Assembly (NCBI RefSeq): GCF_001429185.1 | Contig: NZ_LMIW01000015.1 | Location: 32,500-96,499, forward strand | DNA length: 64,000 nt | Direction of reading: 5' to 3' | Source: Terrabacter sp. Root85 | Lineage (GTDB): Bacteria; Actinomycetota; Actinomycetes; Actinomycetales; Dermatophilaceae | Part shown: in pieces, positions 8,179-16,370 of the stretch | How the letters are laid out: each line of letters starts with the position of its first letter | Position numbering within the stretch: the stretch's first letter is position 1 | Position numbers and translations under genes: made by a program | The notes under the pieces: generated by a model | Seen by the model: the letters and a program-made list of their open reading frames with translations, nothing else | The model's database searches: none | What the model was told of the DNA's origin: nothing

Positions 8179-9135
8179 ATGCGCGCCATCGTCCTCCACG
8201 AGTTCCACGCCACCCCGACCGTCGAGGAGATCGACGTTCCCGATCCCGGCGAGGGTGAGGTGAGGGTGCGGGTGCGGGCGGCCGCGGTCAACGGCTTCGA
8301 CCTCGGTGTGGTCCACGGCTTCTTCACGGGCTACTTCGAGCACCGCTTCCCGCTCGTCCTCGGCAAGGACTTCGCCGGCACCGTCGACGCGGTCGGTCCC
8401 GGTGTCGAGGGCTACGCCACCGGCGACCGGGTCTTCGGCGTCGTGACGAAGGACTTCCTCGGCGACGGCTCGTTCGCCGAGTACGTCACGGTGCCGACGG
8501 CGATCGGCGTCGCGCCCCTGCCCGACGGCGTCGACTTCGCCCACGGAGCGGCGCTGGGGCTCGCCGGCGCCGCGGCCCTCGCGTGCATCGAGGCGGCCCA
8601 CCCGGCGCCGGGCCGCACGATCCTCGTCACCGGCGCGACGGGCGGCGTCGGCAACCAGGTCGTCCAGCTCGCCTCGCAGGCCGGCGCCCACGTCATCGCG
8701 ACGGGGTCCACGGAGGCGGAGCAGCAGCTCGTCCGGCGGCTCGGGGCGAGCGAGGTCATCGACTACCGCGAGGACGTCACGGCGGGTCTGCGGGCCACGC
8801 ACCCCGAGGGCGTCGACGTCGTCATCCACCTCGCCGGGGACGCGTCCGCCCTCGTGCCCACGCTCCGTCAGGGCGGCACCCTCGTGTCGACCCTCGTCTT
8901 CTCGACGGAGGGCTTCCCCGAGGTGCCCGACGTCTTCGTCCCCATCGCCGCGAACCCGACGCCGGAGCTGCTCGGCCGGCTCGCCGCGAACCAGGTCGAC
9001 GGCTTGACGTCGGTGACGATCCAGCGCGCCTACTCGCTCACGGACACGCCCTCCGCCCTGGCCGACTTCGCGAACGGCACGCTCGGCAAGCTCGTCGTCG
9101 ACCTCGACGGTGACGGGGTGCCCGACGGCCCGTGA
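8179..9135 (+). CDS. Zinc-independent medium-chain dehydrogenase (quinone oxidoreductase type)
   Basis: A 318-residue NAD(P)H-dependent reductase of the quinone oxidoreductase/zeta-crystallin branch of the MDR superfamily. The N-terminal GroES-like domain carries VRVRAAAVNGFDLGV and LGKDFAGTVDAVGPGVEGY; the nucleotide fold starts with VTGATGGVGNQVVQLA. The zinc-ligand cysteines of alcohol dehydrogenases are missing, consistent with a zinc-free quinone or enone reductase. The ATG at 8179 follows AGGAGA at good spacing. The 134-nt upstream interval shows nothing beyond a promoter-sized gap. The gene probably continues into the next two genes at short spacing. Substrate unknown. Confidence 0.85.
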   Translation: MRAIVLHEFHATPTVEEIDVPDPGEGEVRVRVRAAAVNGFDLGVVHGFFTGYFEHRFPLVLGKDFAGTVDAVGPGVEGYATGDRVFGVVTKDFLGDGSFAEYVTVPTAIGVAPLPDGVDFAHGAALGLAGAAALACIEAAHPAPGRTILVTGATGGVGNQVVQLASQAGAHVIATGSTEAEQQLVRRLGASEVIDYREDVTAGLRATHPEGVDVVIHLAGDASALVPTLRQGGTLVSTLVFSTEGFPEVPDVFVPIAANPTPELLGRLAANQVDGLTSVTIQRAYSLTDTPSALADFANGTLGKLVVDLDGDGVPDGP

Positions 9136-9145
9136 TACTGGCGGG

Positions 9146-9628
9146 ATGAGCGATCCCCACGTGCTCGAACCGGGCACCGCGCCGACGCCGTTCACCGCCG
9201 ACGAGATCCGCGCGGGGTGTCCCGACGGACGCACGATCACCCTCCTCGTGGAGCCCGCCGAGGGACCGTCGTGGCAGCGCGTCAACCGGTTCGTCGCCCC
9301 GGACGAGGACGGAGCGACCATGCAGCGTTGGCGGATCGGGACCGACGGCCGGCGCGACGGGGAGATCGAGGAGGGGCGCACGACGTGGCTCCAGCTCCAG
9401 GGCCACGCGTCCTTCCCCGTGTCCGCGGTGACGGTCACGCCCGACACGGTGGAGCTCCCGCTCGGCACCGTCGACGCGCTGCGCTACGCCGTCGACGACG
9501 GCGCCGGCGGCGGCGTCGCGACCTTCTGGTTCGCGCCGGGGTTTCCCGGGATGCCGGTGCGCTACGAGACCCCGGCCGAGGGCGGCGGGACGGACCGCAC
9601 GACGATGGTCAGCGACGAGCTGCCGTGA
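9146..9628 (+). CDS. Small soluble protein of unknown function
   Basis: A 160-residue acidic protein with no signal peptide or membrane segment. It contains DEIRAGCPDGRTITLLVEPA and a beta-rich middle region (MQRWRIGTDGRRDGEIEEGR) resembling a compact beta-barrel. I do not recognise the family. It starts 10 nt after the dehydrogenase stop, and its TGA overlaps the GTG start of the pentapeptide-repeat gene (GTGA), so the three are probably translationally coupled. Confidence 0.7.
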   Translation: MSDPHVLEPGTAPTPFTADEIRAGCPDGRTITLLVEPAEGPSWQRVNRFVAPDEDGATMQRWRIGTDGRRDGEIEEGRTTWLQLQGHASFPVSAVTVTPDTVELPLGTVDALRYAVDDGAGGGVATFWFAPGFPGMPVRYETPAEGGGTDRTTMVSDELP

Positions 9629-10413
9629 GCACCCCTTCCCACGGGGCGCCGGCGCTCGAGGCCGACTGCTCGCGGTGCTTCGGCCTGTGCTGCGTCGCGC
9701 TCCCCTTCGCCCGGTCGGCCGACTTCCCCGTCGACAAGGCCGGCGGTGAGCCCTGCCGCAACCTCCTCGCCGACCACCGGTGCGGCATCCACGACCGGCT
9801 CCTGGAGGGCGGGTGGCGCGGGTGCGTGACGTTCGACTGCTTCGGCGCAGGCCAGCAGGTCTCGCAGGTGACCTTCGGCGGCGTCTCGTGGCGCGAGGCC
9901 CCCGAGACCGCCCCGACGATGTATGCCGTCCTGCCCGTCATGCGACAGCTGCACGAGATGCTCGCCCACCTCGGTGACGCCCTCGCGCTCGAGCCGGACG
10001 AGGCGACGCGGACCGGCCTCGCCGCGTCCGCCGAGGAGGTCAGGACCTCGACGGCCGCCTCTCCGGACGAGCTGCTCGCGGTGGACCTCGTCGCCGTGCG
10101 GTCCCGGGTCGGTGGCCTGCTGCGGGCCGCCAGCGCGACGGCACGCGCACGGCGGAGGCGGCGTGACGGCATACGCCCTCCTCCCCGGCGGATGCGGGCC
10201 GGGGCCGACCTCGTCGCCGCCGACCTCCGCGGCCGTGACCTGCGCACGGCCGACCTCCGGGGCGCGCTGCTCATCGCGGCGGACCTGCGCGACGCCGACC
10301 TGCGGTGGGCCGACCTGCTCGGTGCGGACCTGCGCGACGCCGACCTGCGCGGGGCACGGCTCGACGGCGCGCTCTTCCTCACGCGCCCGCAGCTCGCGGC
10401 GGCGCGCACCTGA
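9625..10413 (+). CDS. Cys-motif (YkgJ-like) N-terminus joined to a pentapeptide-repeat domain
   Basis: A 262-residue protein. The N-terminal ~75 residues hold a cysteine pattern of the YkgJ-like metal-chelating type (CSRCFGLCC, then CRN, HRCGIH and GCVTFDC). A helical linker follows, then about 11 pentapeptide repeats of the A(D/N)LxX kind (ADLRGRDLRTADLRGALL and so on) that would fold as a short right-handed beta-helix. Pentapeptide proteins sometimes protect DNA gyrase; no such role can be claimed here. The start is the GTG at 9625, overlapping the previous stop as GTGA. The domain pairing recurs in actinobacteria but its function is unknown to me. Confidence 0.8.
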   Translation: MSTPSHGAPALEADCSRCFGLCCVALPFARSADFPVDKAGGEPCRNLLADHRCGIHDRLLEGGWRGCVTFDCFGAGQQVSQVTFGGVSWREAPETAPTMYAVLPVMRQLHEMLAHLGDALALEPDEATRTGLAASAEEVRTSTAASPDELLAVDLVAVRSRVGGLLRAASATARARRRRRDGIRPPPRRMRAGADLVAADLRGRDLRTADLRGALLIAADLRDADLRWADLLGADLRDADLRGARLDGALFLTRPQLAAART

Positions 10414-10497
10414 CGGACGATTCGCGCATTCGGTCCCACGGCGGCGGCCCAACGATGACAATCGACCCACTGTCCACGTCGAGCACAGGAGCCGGTC

Positions 10498-11136
10498 GTG
10501 CGCCGAGCCAAGGTCGCCGCAGCCCTGGCGCTGTCGGCTGCCCTCGCCCTCGCCGGGTGCTCGTCCGGCAAGCCCGAGATCGACCTCAGCCAGGTGGCCG
10601 GCTCCACGGGCACGCCGGTGCCGACCGAGACGGTGACGGTGACGGAGATCGACACCCGGACCGTGACCGCGACGACGACGGTCGTGACGACGGCGACGGT
10701 CGTGGCCACCCCGACGGTCACCGTCACGGCGCTCCCGCGACCGAGCCTGACGACGAGCACCGTCTTCAACCGGCCCGCTGCGCTGGCTGACTACTCGAAC
10801 CTCGTCGTCGACGTGCGGCTGCTCGACCGGATGTCGCTGTCCGGCAACGCCGCCGCGCTCCAGCTCGACCTCATGGCCCAGCACCTCGAGCGGCTCGGCG
10901 CGAACGGACCGCCGCCGGGGCTGGACGCGCCCAGCTACTACGGCCGACTGGCGTCGCTCGGACTCTTCGCCCGGGCCGCGTCCGACGAGGCGACGGCGGG
11001 CTCGCCGGTGGCCCAGAGCCGATACGCCGTCATCCGTCAGGAGACCGGCATCCTGCTCTCGCTCGTCAACGGTGCGCTGGCGACGACCTTCACCCTGCCG
11101 ACGCCCGCGCCCCGACCGACGACAACGACTCCGTGA
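10498..11136 (+). CDS. Secreted lipoprotein of unknown function
   Basis: A 212-residue predicted lipoprotein: basic N-terminus (MRRAKVAAA), hydrophobic stretch and lipobox LAGC with Cys21 as the lipidation site. A Thr/Val-rich linker with TVTVTE and TATTTVVTTATVV repeats would span the cell wall, and a helical domain from about residue 90 to 195 ends in a Pro/Thr tail. No known fold is evident. The GTG start at 10498 is supported by ACAGGAG 8 nt upstream. The last 47 nt overlap the convergent kinase gene on the other strand. Confidence 0.82.
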   Translation: MRRAKVAAALALSAALALAGCSSGKPEIDLSQVAGSTGTPVPTETVTVTEIDTRTVTATTTVVTTATVVATPTVTVTALPRPSLTTSTVFNRPAALADYSNLVVDVRLLDRMSLSGNAAALQLDLMAQHLERLGANGPPPGLDAPSYYGRLASLGLFARAASDEATAGSPVAQSRYAVIRQETGILLSLVNGALATTFTLPTPAPRPTTTTP

Positions 11137-12088
11137 AGCCGCCCCAGGCGATCTCCCCGTCGGCGTCGTCCGCGTGGGGCCGACCGAACCAGGCGGCATA
11201 GAGCGCGACCTCGGTGAGGTCCCACCGCAGCGCCTGAGCGCGGAGGTCGTCGGTCGTGACGGTCCGACCGGTCAGCGCGGCGTAGTCGGCGAGCACCTCG
11301 TCGGCGAGGACGCCCTCGGCGCCCGCGACGTGCCAGAGGTCGCGGGCCGCGGGCGCGAGCAGGGCGGTGTCCCAGTCGACGACGTGGAGACCGTCGGCGT
11401 CGGAGAGGACGTTGCGCCAGTGCGGCTCTCCGTGGGTGATGACCCAGGAGTCGCGCTCGGCGTGGTCCCGGACGGCCCGCTCGTCCCAGACGACGAGGGC
11501 TTGCCGCACCGCCTCCGCGTGCTGGGCCAGGGCGTCCCGGGCGCGGGCTCCGTAGGGGCCGGCGCCCGGAGGCAGGTCGGCCGCGAGAGCCCGGTCGAGG
11601 AGCGCTCGACCGGGCAGCGTCAGGTCGTCGGTGCCGGCGACGCCGACGGCACGAGGAGTGGCCGCGTGCAGCCGCGCGAGCACGTCGGTCACGGCGTGCC
11701 GGTCGGCCGTCGTCTGCTCGGACGGCGACGGCAGGCGCGGCGCATCGAGCCACGGGGTCATCGACACCCACCGGTGCCGGCCGAGCTCGAAGGGGACCGC
11801 CCCGTCGCGCGCCGGGACGGGAGCGACGACGAAGTCCAGCCCGGAGTCGGCGAGGGCCCGGGCGGTCCGGAACGCCGAGCTGAGGGCGGCGCCGCGCTCG
11901 ACGTCGGCCCGGGCGCCGGAGTAGTCGTCGAGCGTCACGAACCAGCGGCCGTCCTCGTGCGCGTCGACCCGCCAGTGGTGGCTGCCGAAACCGACTGGCA
12001 CATAGGTGATCTCACGGACTTCGAGGACCCACATCTCGCGCAGGGCCGCGGCGAGCAGGTCGGTCGAGAAGTCCGCGGGCGGCGTCAT
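11090..12088 (-). CDS. Aminoglycoside-phosphotransferase-fold kinase (APH family)
   Basis: A 332-residue protein of the APH/choline kinase fold. The Brenner-type catalytic loop reads ITHGEPHWRNVL, so the usual catalytic Asp of HGDxxxxN is Glu here; the metal-binding DWD of VVDWDTALL is intact. HGE variants occur among spectinomycin-kinase-like actinobacterial proteins, so the protein need not be dead, but antibiotic resistance cannot be inferred. The ATG at 12088 is chosen; a GTG lies directly before it at 12091 and neither has a clear Shine-Dalgarno. The 3' end is antisense to the lipoprotein's last 47 nt. Confidence 0.82.
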   Translation of the reverse strand: MTPPADFSTDLLAAALREMWVLEVREITYVPVGFGSHHWRVDAHEDGRWFVTLDDYSGARADVERGAALSSAFRTARALADSGLDFVVAPVPARDGAVPFELGRHRWVSMTPWLDAPRLPSPSEQTTADRHAVTDVLARLHAATPRAVGVAGTDDLTLPGRALLDRALAADLPPGAGPYGARARDALAQHAEAVRQALVVWDERAVRDHAERDSWVITHGEPHWRNVLSDADGLHVVDWDTALLAPAARDLWHVAGAEGVLADEVLADYAALTGRTVTTDDLRAQALRWDLTEVALYAAWFGRPHADDADGEIAWGGFTESLSSVGARASAG

Positions 12089-12112
12089 CACGGCGTCATC
12101 ACGGACTCGACG

Positions 12113-13093
12113 CTAGCGGGGCGGTCGCGGCTCCGCATGGATCCGGCGGCTCAGCCTCGAGTGCGACCGCGGTGCCGGCACCCGCGACCACACGGCTTTC
12201 TGGAGCGCGAGGGTGAGCCAGCCGGCGAGCGCCATCCCGACGATGTTGACGACGAGCTGGAGGCCGCTGCCGCGCACCTCGCCCCACGCCCCGAAGGCGA
12301 GCCCGAGCGCGACGTTGCCGGCGGCCGGGATCGTCGTCACCGAGATGAACACGCCACTGAGGCCACCGAGCTTGGCCGACGTCAGCGACAGCACGCCGGC
12401 CGCAGCCGCGAGGACCGCGACGATGAACGACCACTTGTCGGGCGAGTAGATGAAGTCGGTGGCCGGTCGGTCGCCGGAGATGTCGTCGAGGGTGATCCAC
12501 CCGAGGGCCCGGCCGGCGAGACCGGCGAGGCACGTGACGGCGATGGCCACGACGAAGCCGACGACGAGCGCGCGGGCCGCGACCGCGAGCAGGAGCGGGC
12601 GTCGCCGCACGAGCGCGACGCCGAGGGCTGCGATCGCCCCGAACTCGGGACCGAGCACCATCGCCCCGATGACGAGGATCTGCGAGTCGAGGACGATCGC
12701 GATGCCGGCGATGAGGGTGGCGAGCGACATGAAGGACAGGAAGGTCCAGTTCAGCTCGCTGTCGTCGTAGGAACGCTGGGCGACCTGGGCCCAGACGACG
12801 GCGTCGGCGCTGCTCCCGGGCGTCTCCTCGTCGGCCTCGAAGCCGGCGCGCGAGACCCACGTCGTGACCGGCTCGATCTGGAGGGTCCCTCCCTCGTGGA
12901 CCCCGAGGTCCCGGAGCCGGTCGACGAGGACGTTGGCCCCCTCCCGGGCGACGTCGGCGTGCACGACGTCGCCCACCGGGCGCACCGCCGCGCCGCGCAG
13001 GACGGACAGCGTGCTCACGGCGCTCGAGTCGGCGAGCACGGCGGTGACCTGCTCGGTCAGCTCGCTCGGGACGGTGACCGTCAGTCTCAACAT
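12113..13093 (-). CDS. DUF389 integral membrane protein
   Basis: A 326-residue protein of the DUF389 (TIGR00341-like) family. A ferredoxin-like N-terminal domain ([20 protein letters not shown]) precedes five to six transmembrane helices, with the family signature [20 protein letters not shown] followed by [18 protein letters not shown]. The basic C-terminal tail is cytoplasmic. Function is not established. The ATG at 13093 is chosen because it begins the conserved ferredoxin-like domain; a start at 13138 would add 15 residues of low-quality sequence. Divergent from arsR with an 87-nt shared upstream region. Confidence 0.85.
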   Translation of the reverse strand: MLRLTVTVPSELTEQVTAVLADSSAVSTLSVLRGAAVRPVGDVVHADVAREGANVLVDRLRDLGVHEGGTLQIEPVTTWVSRAGFEADEETPGSSADAVVWAQVAQRSYDDSELNWTFLSFMSLATLIAGIAIVLDSQILVIGAMVLGPEFGAIAALGVALVRRRPLLLAVAARALVVGFVVAIAVTCLAGLAGRALGWITLDDISGDRPATDFIYSPDKWSFIVAVLAAAAGVLSLTSAKLGGLSGVFISVTTIPAAGNVALGLAFGAWGEVRGSGLQLVVNIVGMALAGWLTLALQKAVWSRVPAPRSHSRLSRRIHAEPRPPR

Positions 13094-13146
13094 GTCGGAC
13101 AGTCTGCCGCCAGGTTGACGCCGGAGGGCAGATGGCACGACAGTGA

Positions 13147-13168
13147 CATCTGATCATCCATTCAGATG
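13147..13168. promoter_or_regulatory. Candidate ArsR/SmtB operator upstream of the metal-efflux operon
   Basis: CATCTGA (13147-13153) and TCAGATG (13162-13168) form a perfect 7-bp inverted repeat around TCATCCAT, with its right arm 12 nt upstream of the ArsR start codon. Its size and position fit an SmtB-type operator that would be released when metal binds the repressor. Confidence 0.6.
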
Positions 13169-13180
13169 AGAGGGACGACC

Positions 13181-13564
13181 ATGAGCACCGTCACTGGACT
13201 CGACGGCTGCGCCGCCCCGTGCGTGCACCCCGAGAAGGTCGCCCTGGCCACCGACAACGCCCCGGGCGTCGAGGAGCTCGCGCGCGTCACGAGCGTCTTC
13301 AAGCTGCTCGGCGACCCGACCCGGGCCCGGATGCTCTACGCCCTCCTCGAGGCCGGCGAGCTCTGCGTCTGCGACCTCGCGGCCGCGACCGGCACCGCCG
13401 AGACCACGGTCTCGCAGGCCCTCCGGCTGCTCCGCGCCTCGGCCGTCGTCACCGGTCGGCGCGAGGGTCGCAACATCTACTACCGGCTCTCCGACGCCCA
13501 CGTCCGCCTGCTCCTCGACGTGACGCGCGAGCACGCCCTCCACGACGGCGAGCGCCACCGGTGA
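13181..13564 (+). CDS. ArsR/SmtB-family metal-sensing repressor
   Basis: A 127-residue winged-helix repressor. The recognition region carries ELCVCDLAAATGTAETTVSQ, containing the alpha-3 metal motif ELCVCDL found in ArsR/CadC-type sensors; extra cysteines and histidines near the N-terminus (CAAPCVH) could complete a thiol-rich Cd/Pb/Zn site. The C-terminus has HEALHDGERHR-like His-rich sequence. It most likely represses the two downstream cation-efflux genes, with which it overlaps by GTGA. Start: ATG at 13181 behind AGAGGGA; the ATG at 13166 lies within the candidate operator and is less likely. Confidence 0.88.
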   Translation: MSTVTGLDGCAAPCVHPEKVALATDNAPGVEELARVTSVFKLLGDPTRARMLYALLEAGELCVCDLAAATGTAETTVSQALRLLRASAVVTGRREGRNIYYRLSDAHVRLLLDVTREHALHDGERHR

Positions 13565-14490
13565 GCCACGGGCACGGGCACGGGCACGGGCCGGCCCAGG
13601 GCGCCGCCGCGGTCCACGCCGGGGGGCGCCACCGGTGGCGACTCGCCGTCGCCTTCGGCCTCGTCGCGGCCTTCTTCTGCGTCGAGCTCGCGGCCGGTCT
13701 CGCGTCCGGCTCCCTCGCCCTCCTCTCCGACGCCGGCCACATGGCCGCCGACGTCGTGACCCTTGGCGCCGCGCTCGTCGCCACGCGCATCGCGACGCGC
13801 GCCGACACGACCGGTCGACGCACGTTCGGCTCCTACCGTGCCGAGGTGTTCGCGTCGGGGCTCGCCGTGCTGCTCATGCTCGGGGTCTCCGTCTACATCG
13901 CCGTCGAGGCGCTCGGGCGCATCGGCTCGAGCCCCGAGATCGCCTCGGGCACCATGCTCGTCGTCGGTGCGATCGGCCTCCTCGTCAACGTCGTCGCCCT
14001 CCTCCTGCTGCGCGGGGGCGCCGGGGAGAGCCTCAACGTCCGGGGCGCCTACCTCGAGGTCGTCGCCGACACCGTCGGCTCGGTCGGCGTCATCGCGGCT
14101 GCGATCCTCGTCGGGGCGACCGGGAGCGCGTGGTGGGACACCGCCGTCGCGCTCGCCATCGCCGTCTTCGTGGCGGTGCGTGCCGTCGGGCTCGGCCGCG
14201 AGGTCGTGGCCGTGCTCGGCCAGCACGCCCCGACGGGCCTCGAGCCCACCGACCTGCTGGCCGCGCTGGGCGAGGTGCCGGGCGTCACCGAGGTCCACGA
14301 CCTCCACGTCTGGACGCTGACCTCCGGCATGGACGTCGCGACCGCGCACCTCGTGACGACCCGTGCCGATGCGGCGCCCGAGGTGCTCGAGGCCGCGAGC
14401 GCCATGCTGCGCGACCGCTTCCACGTCGCCCACGCGACGCTCCAGGTCGAGACGACCGACCGGTCCGAGTGCCGAGGGGCCGACTGGTGA
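13561..14490 (+). CDS. Cation diffusion facilitator (Zn/Cd/Co efflux)
   Basis: A 309-residue CDF protein: His-rich N-terminus (SHGHGHGHG), six transmembrane helices and a C-terminal ferredoxin-like cytoplasmic domain (VTEVHDLHVWTLTSGMD). The TM2 metal site is HMAAD. TM5 reads EVVAD, so the usual HxxxD is ExxxD; actinobacterial CDFs often look like this, but specificity may be shifted. It would exchange cytoplasmic divalent metal for protons. The start is the GTG at 13561 overlapping the arsR stop. Regulated, by inference, through the arsR operator at 13147-13168. Confidence 0.88.
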   Translation: MSHGHGHGHGPAQGAAAVHAGGRHRWRLAVAFGLVAAFFCVELAAGLASGSLALLSDAGHMAADVVTLGAALVATRIATRADTTGRRTFGSYRAEVFASGLAVLLMLGVSVYIAVEALGRIGSSPEIASGTMLVVGAIGLLVNVVALLLLRGGAGESLNVRGAYLEVVADTVGSVGVIAAAILVGATGSAWWDTAVALAIAVFVAVRAVGLGREVVAVLGQHAPTGLEPTDLLAALGEVPGVTEVHDLHVWTLTSGMDVATAHLVTTRADAAPEVLEAASAMLRDRFHVAHATLQVETTDRSECRGADW

Positions 14491-15119
14491 GCACCCCGTC
14501 CCGGCCCGTCTTCTCGCTCCTGCCGCCGTCACGGCGGGCCGCGCTCGTGCGCCGGGCCCGGCTGCTGGCCGCGGCCTCGGTCGCCTACAACGTCGCCGAG
14601 GCGGTCGTCGCCATCACCTCCGGGCGCGTGGCCGACTCGACCGCGCTCGTCGGCTTCGGGCTCGACTCGACGGTCGAGGTGATGAGCGGGCTCGTCATCC
14701 TCTGGCAGTTCGGACACCCCGTGCCGGAGGAGCGCGAGCACCTGGCCCGCCGCCTCATCGCCGTCTCCTTCTTCGCCCTGGCCGCCTACGTCACCGTCGA
14801 GTCGGTGCGCGCCGTCGTGGCTCGCGAGCAGCCCGACACCTCGGTCGTCGGCATCGCGCTCGCCGCCCTGTCGCTCGCGGTCATGCCGCTGCTCTCGCGG
14901 TGGCAGCGGCGCACGGGCCGCGAGCTCGGGTCCGGAGCGGTCGTCGCCGACGGCACCCAGACGCTGCTCTGCACCTACCTCTCGGGCGTGCTCCTCGTCG
15001 GCCTCCTCGCCAACGCCCTCCTCGGCTGGTGGTGGCTCGACCCCGTCGCGGCGCTCGTCATCGCGGCCGTGGCGGTCCGCGAGGGTCGCTCGAACTGGCG
15101 AGGCGACGCCTGCTGCTGA
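14487..15119 (+). CDS. Second cation-transporter-like membrane protein (CDF-related)
   Basis: A 210-residue membrane protein with about six hydrophobic segments, resembling the short actinobacterial cation transporters related to CDF/TMEM163. The conserved FGLDSTVEVMSG places Asp and Glu where CDF proteins hold metal ligands, and VVADGTQTLLCTYLSG forms the second site region. It lacks the His-rich loop and the cytoplasmic C-terminal domain of its neighbour. The GTG at 14487 overlaps the preceding stop (GTGA), so arsR and both transporters form one operon. Confidence 0.78.
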   Translation: MSTPSRPVFSLLPPSRRAALVRRARLLAAASVAYNVAEAVVAITSGRVADSTALVGFGLDSTVEVMSGLVILWQFGHPVPEEREHLARRLIAVSFFALAAYVTVESVRAVVAREQPDTSVVGIALAALSLAVMPLLSRWQRRTGRELGSGAVVADGTQTLLCTYLSGVLLVGLLANALLGWWWLDPVAALVIAAVAVREGRSNWRGDACC

Positions 15120-15142
15120 CTCGAGGAACCACGGCATGAGTC

Positions 15143-15171
15143 TTGACGGCGGGTCTGGCGACCGACAGTGT
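15143..15171 (+). promoter_or_regulatory. Candidate promoter of the MFS gene
   Basis: TTGACG (15143-15148), a 17-nt spacer and CAGTGT (15166-15171) lie directly before the GTG at 15180. If used, transcription would start within a few bases of the start codon, giving a leaderless or nearly leaderless message. Confidence 0.4.
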
Positions 15172-15179
15172 GACCCACC

Positions 15180-16370
15180 GTGACACTTCGGGCCGAGTCC
15201 TCTTCCCTGCTGCGGGCACGCCTCGCCGCCGGCACCGCCTTCTTCGTCCAGGGCCTGCTCTTCATCTCGCTCACCACGCGCCTGCCGCAGGTCCAGGAGA
15301 AGTGGTCGCTCGACGAGCTCGCCGTCAGCGGCCTGCTCCTCATGGTCGTGCTCCTCGCGGGCGTCGGCTCGGTCGTCGCCGAGCTCGTCGCCGCACGCTC
15401 GTCGAGCGCCATGGTCGTCCGCGTGGGGCTCGTCGTGGCCACGGCCGGCTTCGCGGTGCTGCTCGTCGCACCGGCCTTCGGGGTCTTCGTCGTCGGGCTC
15501 GCGACCTACGGGCTCGCGCTCGGCCTCGTCGACGCGTCGTCGAACATGCAGGCCGTCACCGTCGAGCACCTCTACCGCCGACCGATCCTGCCCTCCTTCC
15601 ACGCCTTCTGGACCGCCGGCGGCATCCTCGGCACGCTCGTCACGCTGGCGACGTCGGGCGTCGACCTCGGCCCGGCCCTGCTCCCGCTGCTCGTCTTCCC
15701 CGTCGCGGCGCTGGCCGCGCCGTACGTCCGTCGCGACCGCCTCGCCGAGACCGACGCCACCGTCGACGTGCCGTGGCGGCGGATCGCCCTCCTCGGCGTC
15801 GCGATGGTCCTCTTCTACATGGTCGACACGGCCGCGACGACGTGGGGACCGGTCTACCTCGACGGCACGCTCGACGCCCCGACGGGGCTCACCGCGCTCG
15901 CCACGCTCCCCTACCTCGTCGCGACGCTCCTGGCCCGCACCGTCGGCGACCGTCTCGTCGACCGCCACGGCGCCGTGTGGCTGCTCCGGATCAGCGGCGT
16001 CGTCGCCGCCCTGGCGCTCGCCGTCATCGTCTTCGCGCCGACGTGGGTGGTCGCCGTCGTCGGCTTCACGATCCTCGGCGGCGCCGTCGCGACCATCGCG
16101 CCCCTCAGCTTCTCGGCGGCGGGTGCCATCGCCGCCGGCGACGCCGACTCCGCCGGCGAGCGCATCGACAAGACCGACCAGGTCGTCGCCCGCTTCAACC
16201 AGTTCAACTACGTCGGAGCGCTGCTCGGTGCCGTGCTGACCGGAGCCGTGGGCTCGGACAACCTGCGCCTCGGCTTCGCCGTGCCGATGGTCCTGATCCT
16301 CGGGATCATCCCGCTCGCGACGCAGTTCGCGATCATCCGCCGACGGGGCGTCCCGGCCGGCTCGAGCTGA
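15180..16370 (+). CDS. MFS transporter
   Basis: A 396-residue twelve-helix permease of the major facilitator superfamily, similar in layout to YbjJ-type exporters. The first helix carries AGTAFFVQGLLFISLTTRLP and a central hydrophilic loop with YVRRDRLAETDA separates the two bundles. GDRLVDRHGAVWLLR is the TM8-9 loop motif. Substrate unknown. The GTG start at 15180 is taken because the preceding promoter leaves no room for a longer protein. The last 38 nt overlap the convergent MocR gene. Confidence 0.82.
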   Translation: MTLRAESSSLLRARLAAGTAFFVQGLLFISLTTRLPQVQEKWSLDELAVSGLLLMVVLLAGVGSVVAELVAARSSSAMVVRVGLVVATAGFAVLLVAPAFGVFVVGLATYGLALGLVDASSNMQAVTVEHLYRRPILPSFHAFWTAGGILGTLVTLATSGVDLGPALLPLLVFPVAALAAPYVRRDRLAETDATVDVPWRRIALLGVAMVLFYMVDTAATTWGPVYLDGTLDAPTGLTALATLPYLVATLLARTVGDRLVDRHGAVWLLRISGVVAALALAVIVFAPTWVVAVVGFTILGGAVATIAPLSFSAAGAIAAGDADSAGERIDKTDQVVARFNQFNYVGALLGAVLTGAVGSDNLRLGFAVPMVLILGIIPLATQFAIIRRRGVPAGSS

